A DNA stretch of 64,000 nucleotides from Candidatus Flexifilum affinis. Its GTDB lineage: Bacteria; Chloroflexota; Anaerolineae; Aggregatilineales; Phototrophicaceae. The stretch spans positions 1 through 64,000 of the forward strand of contig JADJPJ010000107.1 in assembly GCA_016713325.1 (NCBI GenBank), written 5' to 3'. A program made the position numbers and the translations under genes. Positions 1-8,877 of this stretch are shown one piece after another; position 1 is the stretch's first letter, and every line of letters begins with the position of its first letter. The notes below the pieces were generated by a model. It did no database searches and was not told where the DNA came from. It was given only the letters and a program-made list of their open reading frames with translations.

Positions 1-83
1 CTACGGTTCCTAAGTGATTCCTGAGCCCTGCCGACTCTACAGTTCTCTATTGAGATGCGCGAATTCTGATCTGTAACTCCTGA

Positions 84-459
84 GAAGCCTTTGATGCCGT
101 TCTGGCGCTACCTTCCCTTGCTCGCAGGGCAGGTTCGACTTGTGATCCTGACGATTGTACATCATTGACGCCTGAGAGCGGGGCTGCGCAAGTAATCAGC
201 TGCGTGCACCGCCTGGTAAGGCGATTTGGGCGACGGGGTGTTCCGTTGCTCTTCATATTCCGGCAGTGATGCCAAACGTCCAGCAGTTCAGCCCGTCGAT
301 TACGGGCACGTCATGCTGACGACGGAGTGATTTATTCTCCCAGCTGGCGAGCATCTCGCCAGGTTGCTGGGTTGCTTACATGGCATGGGCGTGCCGGACG
401 GGTCGAGCATCTTTATCGATTTGCAGCCGGTCGGAGTAAAGAAAAAGGCGTTCATCTAA
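84..459 (+). pseudogene. Fragmented island gene, 3' part, unknown family
   Basis: Two overlapping frames together read as protein. Frame 84-269 gives a segment starting EAFDAVLALPSLA; near 220 the reading moves to the next frame and continues to a TAA at 457-459. The second part holds the stretch FILPAGEHLARLLG and ends in GVKKKAFI. One in-frame TGA lies at 328-330, where a tryptophan would fit. No start codon is convincing, so this may be the tail of a gene beginning left of the window. I do not recognise the family. The call rests on codon-like composition and continuity of the pieces. Confidence 0.35.
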
Positions 460-1220
460 ACTACCTCTCGCCTCTCGATCCGCGCGGATCTCAAGCTGGC
501 GAAGTGCAGCAGTCGCGAGTTCCCCAAGAAGCGTGCAGTTCTATTATCGGTTATGGTTGCGCTGGCGGCGGTCACTGGTTGCCGCTTGATGGCGTTATAA
601 TTCGTGTTCGCTCTGCAAATACGTTTCGTCAACTCGAAGGTTGAAAGTCTGTCATCGAGGTGACGGGACATCTCTTGACAAGATATACGCCTACTTCGGG
701 GAGAGAAAAGCACTTCCTGCAAGCGAAGAACCTGCCAAGAATCGCATGGTGGAGTTGCGCATACAGATTCAGCAAGAACAAATGTGGTTTATCGTTGGTG
801 GTCCGAGCGCTTAAGGCTGGCTTCGTCTAGCATCTTGCGGGGATAAGCCGCGTGGGCCGAGGACCGCCCTTGAAGAACTGGTACGTGAGGGCGTAGTCGA
901 GCTGGTGTGTATCAGACTAACGCACTCCTGCGCAAGGTATCAAACCTTCCTGTAAACACCGTTCTTGGATACACGGTAGCCTCTCTCAGGGCCACGGAAC
1001 AACGCTCTCCGCACGTGACTTCCCCAACATTCGTGATGCGCGCAGGCCGCTCCAAAGGAGACCGAGGGGGCGGTGCCTCTTTAGATGCCGATGCCACAAA
1101 GTCAGCCAACGGCGTGCATCCGGTAACCAGTGGCGGGAGTTTGGTTGCGCCCGGCGTTGCAACAGGCGAAACACAGAAGAGATCGTCAGCGCGCTGCGCC
1201 GCCTGCTGGAAGGACTATAA
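460..1220 (+). pseudogene. Fragmented island gene, unknown family
   Basis: A set of frame pieces that join into one protein-like reading. The clearest part (about 653-811) contains TSLDKIYAYFGERKALPA and QEQMWFIVGGPSA. A TAA at 812-814 interrupts it, and the same frame then continues with PRTALEELVREGVVELVCI up to about 905. A frame change leads to the terminal segment TEEIVSALRRLLEGL and a TAA at 1218-1220. At least one frameshift and one or two in-frame stops are needed. The first 190 bases are the least certain. The next gene's ATG overlaps the final TAA. Confidence 0.35.
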
Positions 1221-1463
1221 TGAGTACTGGTGGGAGGATGCACGAGTTCAGCGCGAATGCGTTCCCTTTCATCTGTGTGACCGCCTCAAACCGATGACGA
1301 GACCGGCTTTCACCCTGACCGCCAAGCAGCGTCTTCGAATTCCTGGATACTCAGTTATCAAGTGTGATGCAAGCTAGCACAAGGAAATCGAAAGAGAGAC
1401 GAAACCGAATTCCATGAGCTTTCGTTCTCAGAATCATTGCTTGACATTCAGCCAGGGGCATGA
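1220..1463 (+). pseudogene. Small broken island gene, ATGA-coupled to the next
   Basis: The ATG at 1220 overlaps the previous stop (TAATG). The first 25 codons begin MSTGGRMHEFSANAF. After one or two frame changes the reading ends with RDETEFHELSFSESLLDIQ and a TGA at 1461-1463, which overlaps the next start as ATGA. Expected product is about 80 residues, family unknown. The two overlaps are the main reason to believe it is a gene in an operon. Confidence 0.35.
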
Positions 1464-1663
1464 ACTCGATGGACCGTCTCCTCGACTACGAGGAGGCCGT
1501 AAGTAGCGATCGTCAGGCGTGGACAGAATCCGGGTCAGTATTGTGGGTGGCCCAGGCAAAGCAAGCAGTATCACCAAACAGCTTCCCGTTTGTCGGACTG
1601 CCAGACGATCGAACAGCAGAAGGAGAGTACGCGCGGGTTCTGCGGAGAGCGAGAACGGCATGA
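1460..1663 (+). CDS. Small intact island protein, 67 aa, unknown
   Basis: One of the few uninterrupted genes in the island. It starts at an ATG overlapping the upstream TGA (ATGA) and ends at 1661-1663, overlapping the next ATG in the same way. The protein starts MNSMDRLLDYEEAVSSD, contains SFPFVGLPDDRTAEGEYAR, is rich in charged residues and has no signal peptide or membrane segment. No family is recognised. Overlaps on both sides imply translational coupling with its neighbours. Confidence 0.5.
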   Translation: MNSMDRLLDYEEAVSSDRQAWTESGSVLWVAQAKQAVSPNSFPFVGLPDDRTAEGEYARVLRRARTA

Positions 1664-2213
1664 GCTGGTCACCTGATGAGCGCGCAGTGCATGTAGTGGA
1701 GTTTTGTCGGCTATATATCGCTCCCTCGAGGATGTCAGCAAAGCCTGCGCCCAGCGACGATCAGGAAGAGGCCTTTCCCAGCTTCTGGCCTGATGCTCTT
1801 TTTCGCCTATGGCTTCTGGGGCTCAATCCGGATGAGATCAGGCGGAGCCCATCGATCAGATTCCGCCCGATTGGCAAGACAGTTACTACCGAAGCGTAAG
1901 GCACAAATGCTTGATGATTTGTGCGAGTTTGTACTCGTAGAACAATGCAGTATCGGCATTCATGGCTGCTGAGACAGGTACTGAGACTGATGTGGTTGAG
2001 CGTCGTTCCAGAAACGTGAAGTACCTTTGTCCCGATGCTGGCTGTCCCGGAATGCACGATCCGGTGGCGACGGTGCTAGCGTCGACTGGTCTGAACAATC
2101 GCTATGCAGCCCTGACAGTTGCCCGGACCTTTGTTGGTGACCTCGCCCCCGCCATTCTTACCTGATAAACCTTTTATCGGAGACTTCTGATCCGGCGCAC
2201 GGCAGTAGCCTGA
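1660..2213 (+). pseudogene. Broken island gene, unknown family
   Basis: It starts with MSWSPDERAVHVVEFCRLY at an ATGA overlap and reads openly to about 1840 (DALFRLWLLGLNPDEIR). One frame over, IDQIPPDWQDSYYRSVRHK continues the protein, then another frame gives MLDDLCEFVLVEQC. A weaker tail runs on; the frame ending FYRRLLIRRTAVA stops at 2211-2213, overlapping an ATG at 2213. Several frameshifts are required. The part after 1980 is uncertain and could be a separate gene. Confidence 0.35.
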
Positions 2214-2546
2214 TGGACCAACAAGAGAATATTCAGCAATTCCTTTGAAAGGATGCGCGGGCGGGCGGACAGCTCTCAAACCACACTCATCCCTGCTTAT
2301 ATAGATGGGGCAATACTAGAGGGTCACGAAGAATCGATTATGGCCGCGAAACGCTTCGTTATGGCTGTCGACCACGAAAGTGTACTGCTCTTCTCCGCGG
2401 ATGCTCTGGCGTAGCAGGGAGAGTTCAGTTTGCAAATCCCTTACGGTCGAGAATATCGCCAGGGGGGAATTCCGCCGGAGCCGAGAAGAAGCTTCCATGT
2501 AGACGAATATGAATACATCAAGTTCGCCGTAGAGATGCTTTCCTGA
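2213..2546 (+). pseudogene. Broken island gene with in-frame TAG
   Basis: The ATG at 2213 overlaps an upstream TGA (TGATG). MDQQENIQQF is followed by a frame change near 2245, after which one frame runs to TGA 2544-2546. It holds IPAYIDGAILEGHEESIMAA and, after an in-frame TAG at 2412-2414, SLQIPYGREYRQGG and FHVDEYEYIKFAVEML. About 110 residues. The opposite strand is also open for 93 codons here (2597 to 2316), but the plus reading has upstream coupling and the neighbours' direction. Unknown family. Confidence 0.35.
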
Positions 2547-2664
2547 AAAGTGTCTGAATTCATCAACCTGTCTATAACCTCCAGTTGACTCGTGCATCAG
2601 TTCTTTCAGGATAGATTCTGTACTTGAATAAAGGCAAACTCAGTGCTGCAGGTGGCAAGACGAC

Positions 2665-3270
2665 ATGCAAAAATCCACTATACGTGTTCTGCGTACCGAT
2701 GAGAAACCTCCAAGTCAGGAACAGCTGACCCTGTTTGGGCACAATGGATACGAATTGGTCACGATCTTGTTTGATGTACGAGAAATACCTTGGCTTGGCT
2801 CTCCTATTTCAAAAGCTTGAAGATAAGGATGAAGGGAGTCACTCTCGATGCCGAGGCGGAGGCAAAATGACGCCTCGGGTAAGCATTAATTGGGTCGATG
2901 ATGGACCAATGGACTTCGTATCCGCATTTGAGATATTCCTTTCTAAAGCCAATTCACAAAATTTTGAACTCCTGCGTGGAATCTTGGGAGGTTCTTGCAT
3001 GTACGCTAGAATTATCCGTGTCCTAAAGACAGAAGGTTCTGCCAACACAGGCGCAGCTTGCGGCTGCCGCTGAAGATATGCGTACGAATTGACCGTGCAC
3101 TACCTCTAACCTGGTAACTGTTTCCGTGGCTGGCGTACTTCAAGAAACCGACCGCTCTGATCTCTTCCTTGTTCGAAGATGAACATGCCAAGTCCCAAGG
3201 ACAGGCTACGCAAAAAGACAATCAGGAGATCCTTCTTGATTGGCTAATCTCTCGCAGCAACAACTGCTGA
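2665..3270 (+). pseudogene. Broken island gene, unknown family
   Basis: Starts at ATG 2665 with MQKSTIRVLRTDEKPPSQEQ, then LFGHNGYELVTILFDVREIP. After a frame change the text continues with KGVTLDAEAEA, RVSINWVDDGPMDFVSAFEI and NFELLRGILGG. Later QAQLAAAAEDMRTN and, in another frame, SSLFEDEHAKSQGQATQKD lead to a TGA at 3268-3270. Four or more frameshifts in 600 bases. Expected length is near 200 residues. No domain recognised. Confidence 0.35.
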
Positions 3271-3281
3271 TTACGCCATAA

Positions 3282-3949
3282 GAGATCTGCCGAACAGCAC
3301 ACAGTGATTTTGTTGGCACCGCGTTTCAATTCATCACGCCGAAGCCGATTCAACAACAGGACCTCAAATCCCATCTTGCCGCCAAACACGACCATGGACG
3401 GCTCGGACTCATCGATGTTTCAGAACCGCATTTGCCCGGGGCAAGGCGGTACGGGTGTCTGCTTGTTAGGTCCGAGGCTAGAACCTTCCTGAATATTGCG
3501 GGATCGCTCTTGACGTAGTGCCTGCCGCTGATGCTCTAAACCTGTGGAGCAGATGGGGAGTCGAGCTGATCTCTAGTGTTGTTCGATGCCGATCCGTACT
3601 ATCCTGGCTATCTGAGTGGGCAGCTCGAGCCATCTGAGATTGCGACATACAAACCACCCTGCGGTGACTGCTATTGCAAGGAGGCGCAATACCTACATGT
3701 GGTTGCAAGTCACAGAAGTATTTCGTGCATTTCCACTAATAACCCTTTGTAGGGACCTCTCAATGCGCTTTTGAAATCATCGATGGTGGTTGGGAATTCC
3801 TCGTCCTCGCTAGAAGTGAGTATGAAGGTGCCAAATTTAGCGGGCCGGGAGACTTGGCTTATCTTACCTTTGGGGTTGAAGAGTACATCGCATTAGTGCA
3901 GAGGCTTATAACAACCGAAATGAAACACTTCATGTACATGTATTATTAA
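3282..3949 (+). pseudogene. Broken island gene with a CxxCxC motif
   Basis: The frame opening after TAA 3279 contains DFVGTAFQFITPKPIQQQD and GLIDVSEPHLPGARRYGCLL. It is followed, across frame changes near 3518 and 3575, by VPAADALNLWSRWGVEL and LFDADPYYPGYLSGQLEPSE. A cysteine cluster CGDCYC follows, then VFRAFPLITLCRDLS and IIDGGWEFLVLARSEYEGA, with a TAA at 3947-3949. About 220 residues if repaired. The cysteine cluster suggests metal binding, but that is inference. Start codon unclear. This is the most coherent of the broken reconstructions. Confidence 0.4.
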
Positions 3950-4004
3950 GTACGTGTAGCGGCGACTGACGCTGAGTAGCGGCCGCCACGAGCTAAGGAA
4001 GACT

Positions 4005-4067
4005 ATGATTACACTTCTTGAGTAACATGCACTTCGACAGTCGCGAAGATTACGGCGCGCTAAATGA
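4005..4067 (+). pseudogene. Possible tiny leader or remnant gene
   Basis: An ATG at 4005 preceded by AAGGAA opens a 20-codon frame (MITLLE, in-frame TAA at 4023-4025, then HALRQSRRLRRAK). It ends in a TGA that overlaps the next ATG as ATGA. It may be the coupled end of a larger decayed gene. Support is limited to the Shine-Dalgarno-like sequence and the overlap. Confidence 0.2.
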
Positions 4068-4516
4068 GTGAATTGAAGCCAGACGTCGGTATGGGCATGT
4101 TCCTGAACTAGTGTCTCCTTGACTCGTGGCGTGGAGTCCGCTAGAAAGGGTCCGGTCTCAATGCCGAAATCAATCCCTGAGATACCATCAGCAGGATCGT
4201 TCACCCTTTCCCCGTAGCTGAATACGAAACCCGTGCTGCACCTTAGGCCGTCGAGCCGATTTGAACGCCTTATCGTGTGGGCCAAACGAGTGCTCTGCGC
4301 TCTTCGGCCCACTCGCGTACATACGCAAAAGCCGGCTCGCACTTTTGAGGCGGCCGGTAATACAGGCTCGAGACGCCTCGAACACTTCAAATCGCTAATC
4401 CGTCCGCTCGTAAAACAACCTTGCTTATGATCGGAACCTGTTGTGAGCTATACCAACCCATAAAGGTCAATGTTGATGGGTTTGACGAGCCATCCGGTTC
4501 TTTCTGCTCAGTGTGA
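4064..4516 (+). pseudogene. Broken island gene, paralogue copy A
   Basis: Starts at ATG 4064 (MSELKPDVGMGMFL) in an ATGA overlap. From about 4156 to 4342 the DNA aligns with 8462-8650 with scattered substitutions and small indels. Both encode a PVAEY segment followed by RFERLIVWAKR here and DLERLIEWAKR in the other copy. Beyond 4342 the copies diverge, and this one ends with YQPIKVNVDGFDEPSGSF and a TGA at 4514-4516, overlapping a GTG start. Several frameshifts. Family unknown. Confidence 0.4.
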
Positions 4517-4668
4517 ATATTGATAAACGTCTTCATAAGTTACAGCCGGCGTGACCTGAATTTGCTGAGTATTTGGTCCAGAATTGCTTAGCGAATGTCG
4601 CCGTGTGGACTGATAAACAATCCATCTTGCCTGGTCGAGATTGCGCAGCGAAATCGATGATGGGTTAG
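4513..4668 (+). pseudogene. Small island gene with in-frame TGA
   Basis: A GTG at 4513 overlaps the previous stop (GTGA). The single frame reads VNIDKRLHKLQPA, then TGA at 4552-4554, then PEFAEYLVQNCLANVAVWTD and onward to TAG 4666-4668. No frameshift is needed, only the internal TGA, which would sit at a plausible tryptophan position. About 50 residues. Unknown family. Confidence 0.35.
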
Positions 4669-4971
4669 AAAAGTGCGATGTCTCGGTAGTTGCTGTTACG
4701 AACAATTCGAACGGTCCCCCGAGGTTGTGTCTTGACGAAATAGATTTCTGGCCCTGGATGCTTGTCACACCTTTTCGCTTCGAGGAGGTGAAACCGCCAG
4801 CAAGGGCAGCTACCCTTCAGCAAATCGACTTCTAGATGAAGATCAGCTTGGAGACGCACATTGAAAAGCCTTGAAGTTGCTGTCTTGAGCGTAGCCTCTT
4901 ACTCCGCAACGCACCGGGATACCCGAAAAACACTGACCGCATTGGGCAGGAGCCCGCCATGGCAAGAGTGA
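4641..4971 (+). pseudogene. Broken island gene, unknown
   Basis: Frame pieces include KCDVSVVAVTNNSNGPPRLC, DEIDFWPWMLVTPF and, one frame over, SANRLLDEDQLGDAH. A last piece, LKSLEVAVLSVASYSATHRD, runs to a TGA at 4969-4971 that overlaps the next ATG. At least two frame changes. The start is not clear and could lie within the end of the preceding gene. Family unknown. Confidence 0.25.
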
Positions 4972-5372
4972 CGACGAAGCTCATACACATAATCACCAGT
5001 GCAAAGGGTGAACGGCAAGACGCTCATCAGCCCATGCGTGGTGAGCTGTTATCTCAACAAGGCCTAGTAAGCGCGTCAGGCATAGATCCCAATTCGTCCA
5101 ATCCAGACTTGTTTTCGAATACTCGCTCGAAGGTTCAGGCGGTCGATGCAAGTGAAGGTGTCAAGATATCAGACACTGTCCGAGTTCTCCGCCCTAAGGT
5201 TCGACACTTGCCTCTAGGGGCAAAGGGCTTCTGGGGAGAAACTGCGGTACGTCGTAGATTTGCCCTTTTGAAGCTGAGAATACGGGATGACATTTTTGTC
5301 GACAGTCGAACCTTTCATTCCGAACTTGATATGGAGAAGAAGAACTCCCTCGTATCTCATGGACGATTTTAG
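4959..5372 (+). CDS. Island open frame, 137 codons, unknown
   Basis: An uninterrupted frame starting MARVTTKLIHIITSAKGERQ. It holds GLVSASGIDPNSSNPDLFSN and RFALLKLRIRDDIFVDSRT, and stops at TAG 5370-5372. Near its end another frame opens with ATG 5359 (MDDFRERGYVVGV), so the true gene may continue by frameshift into the next entry. No membrane segment or recognised motif. Given the damage around it, its intact length could be partly fortuitous. Confidence 0.35.
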   Translation: MARVTTKLIHIITSAKGERQDAHQPMRGELLSQQGLVSASGIDPNSSNPDLFSNTRSKVQAVDASEGVKISDTVRVLRPKVRHLPLGAKGFWGETAVRRRFALLKLRIRDDIFVDSRTFHSELDMEKKNSLVSHGRF

Positions 5373-5968
5373 GGAGCGGGGATATGTTGTAGGTGTCTGA
5401 TACTCTGACGGGCAGTATTCCCCGATAGTTCGCCAATCACAAACACGATTTCGGTATTGCGCAAACTTCGGCTCCCACTTGCGTAAAGTTCATGCGCTGA
5501 ACCCGAGTGCAATTCTCTTCCTCCACAGATCGATCTGGGACTTTCCCCTCAAAATCGCGCAGAGATCAATGCCCTTGATCTGATCCGAACCTCTCGCGAC
5601 GCTACAAAGCGGTTTCGGAGCCACCCGAATACCGGTTAGGCGAGCCCGTCAAGCTGCAAGAAGAAACTACCGGAGTGTCGCAGTTACAAGGCTTCGCCTA
5701 TCCCTGGTTTACCTGACTTCCGGATCGAGGTGCAGTTCCATTAGTGGAACCGAAAACTGCCAGCGAAATCGTTCGAGTCTCAGCTTACGATAACGACATC
5801 AACCCGGACGACCCAGATGTTTTGCGAAAGGCGTTTGATCCCTTTTCAAAGAGATTGGTCACGAACCATGGGCTGCCCGTGAATGTGCTTCCTATTAGCT
5901 TTCACGACCCCTTCGCTGAGTGGATATACCGACAGAATTGCACGAAGGAAGTCGCTCAGCCAGGATGA
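5359..5968 (+). pseudogene. Broken island gene with two in-frame TGA codons
   Basis: Reads MDDFRERGYVVGV, TGA (5398-5400), then YSDGQYSPIVRQSQTRFRYC. After frame changes come QIDLGLSPQNRAEINALDLI and YKAVSEPPEYRLGEPVKLQE. The last frame, 5585-5968, has one internal TGA at 5714-5716 and then AYDNDINPDDPDVLRKAFDP and PVNVLPISFHDPFAEWIYRQ. The final TGA overlaps the next ATG (ATGA, 5965). The 3' 220 bases are strongly protein-like. Family unknown. Confidence 0.4.
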
Positions 5969-6381
5969 TTTTCTTTCAACTCGAGGTAATTACAAAATTG
6001 ATTAGCCCATTTTTGAAGAACTACGGCAGTGGAATCCGACCATCTCGATAGGAGGAATTCATGAGAAGGGCAAAGTGGTTCTTCGTCAGTTTTACGGGTC
6101 ACTGAAGACAGTTCCGACCAGTGTCGACTGATGGGCTCTGGAAAGCACCTCGCAAATGGGATCGGTACGATGTTACGGACGAGCCACATTACTGCGCGTT
6201 GTTACGCGAAAGGATCGGAAACAGCCAGGAAGGACCAGGAGCTGCGGCAACCATCTCCCGAGAGGAAGCGGATGGCAAGGATGACAACATTGCCGCATAT
6301 GTCCTTTGAGGAAGGCCAACGGGGCCTAGCAGACCGATAATCGGCACCGATGTTCTGACAAAAGAGCGTCAGCTCTACTGA
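5965..6381 (+). pseudogene. Island gene in one frame with three internal stops
   Basis: A single frame of 417 bases needs no frameshift but has TAG at 6049, TGA at 6103 and TGA at 6307. The segments between read as protein: MIFFQLEVITKLISPFLKNY, RRAKWFFVSFTG, STDGLWKAPRKWDRYDVTDE, then SRPIIGTDVLTKERQLY before the final TGA. The ATG overlaps the previous TGA. Expected product about 138 residues, basic and aromatic. Unknown family. Both TGA codons sit where Trp would fit. Confidence 0.4.
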
Positions 6382-6383
6382 TA

Positions 6384-6914
6384 GTGCCGCAATTGAGAGA
6401 GCAAAAAGAACCGTGGAAAGGGGATATTATTGCGCTTTCCAAGACCCGCAGAAGTGCACAGCTATCGCAGGATGACATTCGCATCGGAAGCGTCTATGCT
6501 GTGGACAAAAGCGACATTTCGATACAGCGCGTTACAGACGCCGTAGATCCTTTCGAAGATACACTTGTCTGGACCCGGGACGAATTTAGGCGAGCCTTGT
6601 TCTGTGCGTGTTGTTCCTGCAGAGAAGATGAAGCAAGATTGCAGGAAGCATTTAGCGGGAGCTTCGTAGGTTTTTTGCCGGCCATTCGAGAGATTAATCG
6701 ATACTATAAGCGTGCCAAGAAGGCAGATCTCTTTGCTATTCGCGGAGACGATGTTGTCTTCAGCCTGGATCCGTCAGTAGCCTCGACCATTGAGCGCTTT
6801 GTAGAGCGGGAGCTCTGCGTTGATTCAACAGATGAGCGAAGTGCTGTTGGAACACCAATTCCCGCGCGATCCGACAGCTTGCGGCGGCGAGTCAAAGAGA
6901 TGCTTCACCGCTGA
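6384..6914 (+). CDS. Unknown island protein, 176 aa, longest open frame
   Basis: The longest uninterrupted frame in the island. From about codon 30 it is convincingly coding: DIRIGSVYAVDKSDISIQRV, DPFEDTLVWTRDEFRRALFC, then CACCSCREDE, REINRYYKRAKKADLFAIRG and a basic C-terminus. The first 30 codons after the GTG are doubtful, because another frame there reads AAIERAKRTVERGYYCAF, so a frameshift near 6460 and an earlier start are likely. A piece reading LADPENALERVVARI in another frame follows the stop. Cytoplasmic by sequence; no family recognised. Confidence 0.5.
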   Translation: MPQLREQKEPWKGDIIALSKTRRSAQLSQDDIRIGSVYAVDKSDISIQRVTDAVDPFEDTLVWTRDEFRRALFCACCSCREDEARLQEAFSGSFVGFLPAIREINRYYKRAKKADLFAIRGDDVVFSLDPSVASTIERFVERELCVDSTDERSAVGTPIPARSDSLRRRVKEMLHR

Positions 6915-6979
6915 CCGAATTGAGATTCATTGCCAGAGTTGGCTGACCCAGAAAACGCCCTTGAAAGGGTTGTCGCAAG

Positions 6980-7434
6980 GATCTGAATATCGATAAACGC
7001 AGTTCCTCGCGTAATGAAGTCTCTACGCTTGAGCGGGCGGGATGGCAGGTAGCACTGGGATACTCCAGACACAGCCCTCGCCTTGAGAGACTTGAGGATG
7101 GCTTCGACGCCTTTTATCTAGACAGTAATCGAATGTTCGGGAATCCATATAAAGTCTTATTCGCTCCATCCTACGGTGATGAGATCATTGATGCGGCCAG
7201 AGACAGAAATAGCCGAGCGTATCTCGTGGATTGGCTTAGCCTGACCTACATGCTTAAGTTCCAGCGTTCAAACAAGTGCATCACTGCCGATCAGTCGCGC
7301 GCGATGTTCATTGGCATGGGAGCTGGCATTTGGGACGAAGGGACATTCTTGAGCAGTTCCGCAAACACCCCGCTGAAGACCAAATCTTCCGGTCGCTCAA
7401 AGAATCTGACAGTGATGATCGTCTGATTCGCTAG
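6980..7434 (+). pseudogene. Island gene with one frameshift, about 150 aa
   Basis: One frame from about 6980 reads TLERAGWQVALGYSRHSPRL, YLDSNRMFGNPYKVLFAPSY and DWLSLTYMLKFQRSNKCI to about 7345. One frame over it finishes ILEQFRKHPAEDQIFRSLKE and stops at TAG 7432-7434. Only one frameshift is needed. No start codon is clear. The next gene begins 19 bases later. Unknown family, soluble by composition. Confidence 0.45.
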
Positions 7435-7453
7435 ACTGATCAACGCAAGGAAA

Positions 7454-8151
7454 ATGAAGATGGACGGCCGGTCAAATGATATTGAGCTCGCGAGGCTCTT
7501 TCAAACAGCATTGCCTTTGGGTACTAATTCGGTGCGCGGACTCGTCGAGAGCCTGTTTCTTCAGAATATCTTGCTCTATCAGGATGGTTAGTGAAGGACC
7601 TTACTGGACACCGTGCTGTTTTCCTTTACACCACAATATGCGCGAGCAGGAGCGGTCGAGTCGTTACTAGCGGATGGCCAGTATTCGTACGCAATACAGG
7701 ATCTTCTTGAGCGACAGACCCTAAATCCGAATATGGGACGAGTTGACGAACTGGTCAAGGAAATCCAACCCACAACACTCTACTACAATCCCAGAAACCA
7801 GAATCGTCTGTTTTTGCAACAGACCCTACAGGGGATGCTGCGCAAGCTGAAATTGAGCAAAGACTGAGGTTATTTCATTACCCAGCCGAAGCTGCGGAGA
7901 TCAACAACGAATGGGGATGGCGAATTGAAAAGCTCGTACGGCTAAAGGCCTTCTATTGACATCTGAAGACGGTGCTTTGACCCGAACTAACCCTCAACTC
8001 TGGCACAGAGAAGTTGATCGGCTTATTCCAGCATCCATGCGTGGCTTACCTTCTGCGATCAGGTTCAATACGGTGTTCCGCCGCCTGGACGAACTTGGGT
8101 GATGCCGACGAGGTCCGGTCAGTATGGGCGAATTTCATCAAGAGGGAGTAG
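7454..8151 (+). pseudogene. Island gene, about 230 aa, several frameshifts
   Basis: ATG 7454 is preceded by AAGG. The protein starts MKMDGRSNDIELARLFQTAL, then GLVESLFLQNILLYQDG. After frame changes it continues VESLLADGQYSYAIQDLLER, YNPRNQNRLFLQQTLQGMLR, EIEQRLRLFHYPAEAAEINN, TNPQLWHREVDRLIPASMRG and DADEVRSVWANFIKRE, ending at TAG 8149-8151. Four to five frameshifts. The text is helix-rich and well ordered, which makes this one of the most reliable reconstructions. Family unknown. Confidence 0.45.
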
Positions 8152-8877
8152 TGCAGGACCGGGATATATTGGGCGTAAGCATGGTTCGGCTTTCCCAAGC
8201 TCACCGATGTGTGGGTGCTATCGAGATGCTGTTGCCAGATCTGGGTACAGGCGAAGACCTCGTGAATAGAATCTTCATGCGCCCCTTTAACGGTGTAAAT
8301 GCAAAACTTGTCATTGCTCAGCGAGTTAGCATACAAAGATAAGTACGTTGCGGCTGTCACGGCAAGCCATTGTTTGTCTTCCGGTCTGGAGGAAGCAGTC
8401 CTTAGCGCCCGCCAGGAGACTACCTCTACGGGTGACTCATATGTCAGACCTTTGCTAGAGTCCGACCCGCAATGTCGAAATCTATCCCCAAATATCACCA
8501 GCAGAGTCGTTCACAACTTTTCCCCGTAGCTGAATACGTAAGTGTGTGCCGCACCCTGCACCGTCGAGCCGATCTTGAACGCCTCATCGAGTGGGCCAAA
8601 CGAAGGCACCTTGCCGGCCCACTTGCGTACTACGCAAGCCTGCTCGCAGATGAAGAATGGCGGCTGGTCCAACACAGGCTGAGACGCCCTCGAACGCTGC
8701 TGCTGGCCCGGTTCTCGGTTCATGTGTGGGATTCGATCTGCTTTAGGTCCAGCACAAGCTATAGGTCAGGAGCCGCATCCAAATATCGGTCGCGTGCGAC
8801 AAGGAGTCGAGCATATCGGCGCGTTGCTACTCCCGAAAGGAGGTGGCGGCGACGATGAGCGAACAGTCTCCCGTTAG
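8152..8877 (+). pseudogene. Broken island gene, paralogue copy B
   Basis: A piece reading GFPKLTDVWVLSRCCCQIWV (about 8180-8260) is followed by the part shared with copy A at 4156-4342. The best segment, 8540-8720, contains RRADLERLIEWAKRRHLAGP and LADEEWRLVQHRLRRPRTL. A frame change near 8725 gives SALGPAQAIGQEPHPNIGRV and GVEHIGALLPKGGGGDD, with a stop at TAG 8875-8877. That stop lies inside the next gene, whose Shine-Dalgarno AAAGGAGGT is in this reading frame. Unknown family. Confidence 0.45.

Noticed and set aside
2316..2597. Minus-strand 93-codon frame as a real gene
   Set aside because: The plus-strand reading of the same DNA is protein-like, coupled to its upstream neighbour and agrees with the direction of all other island genes, although it needs one TAG to be ignored. 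The case is not fully closed.
328..6309. Genuine use of TGA as tryptophan by the host
   Set aside because: Host genes such as lysine and ligase neighbours use TGA as a normal stop, TGG is frequent in the island, and TAG and TAA interruptions also occur there.
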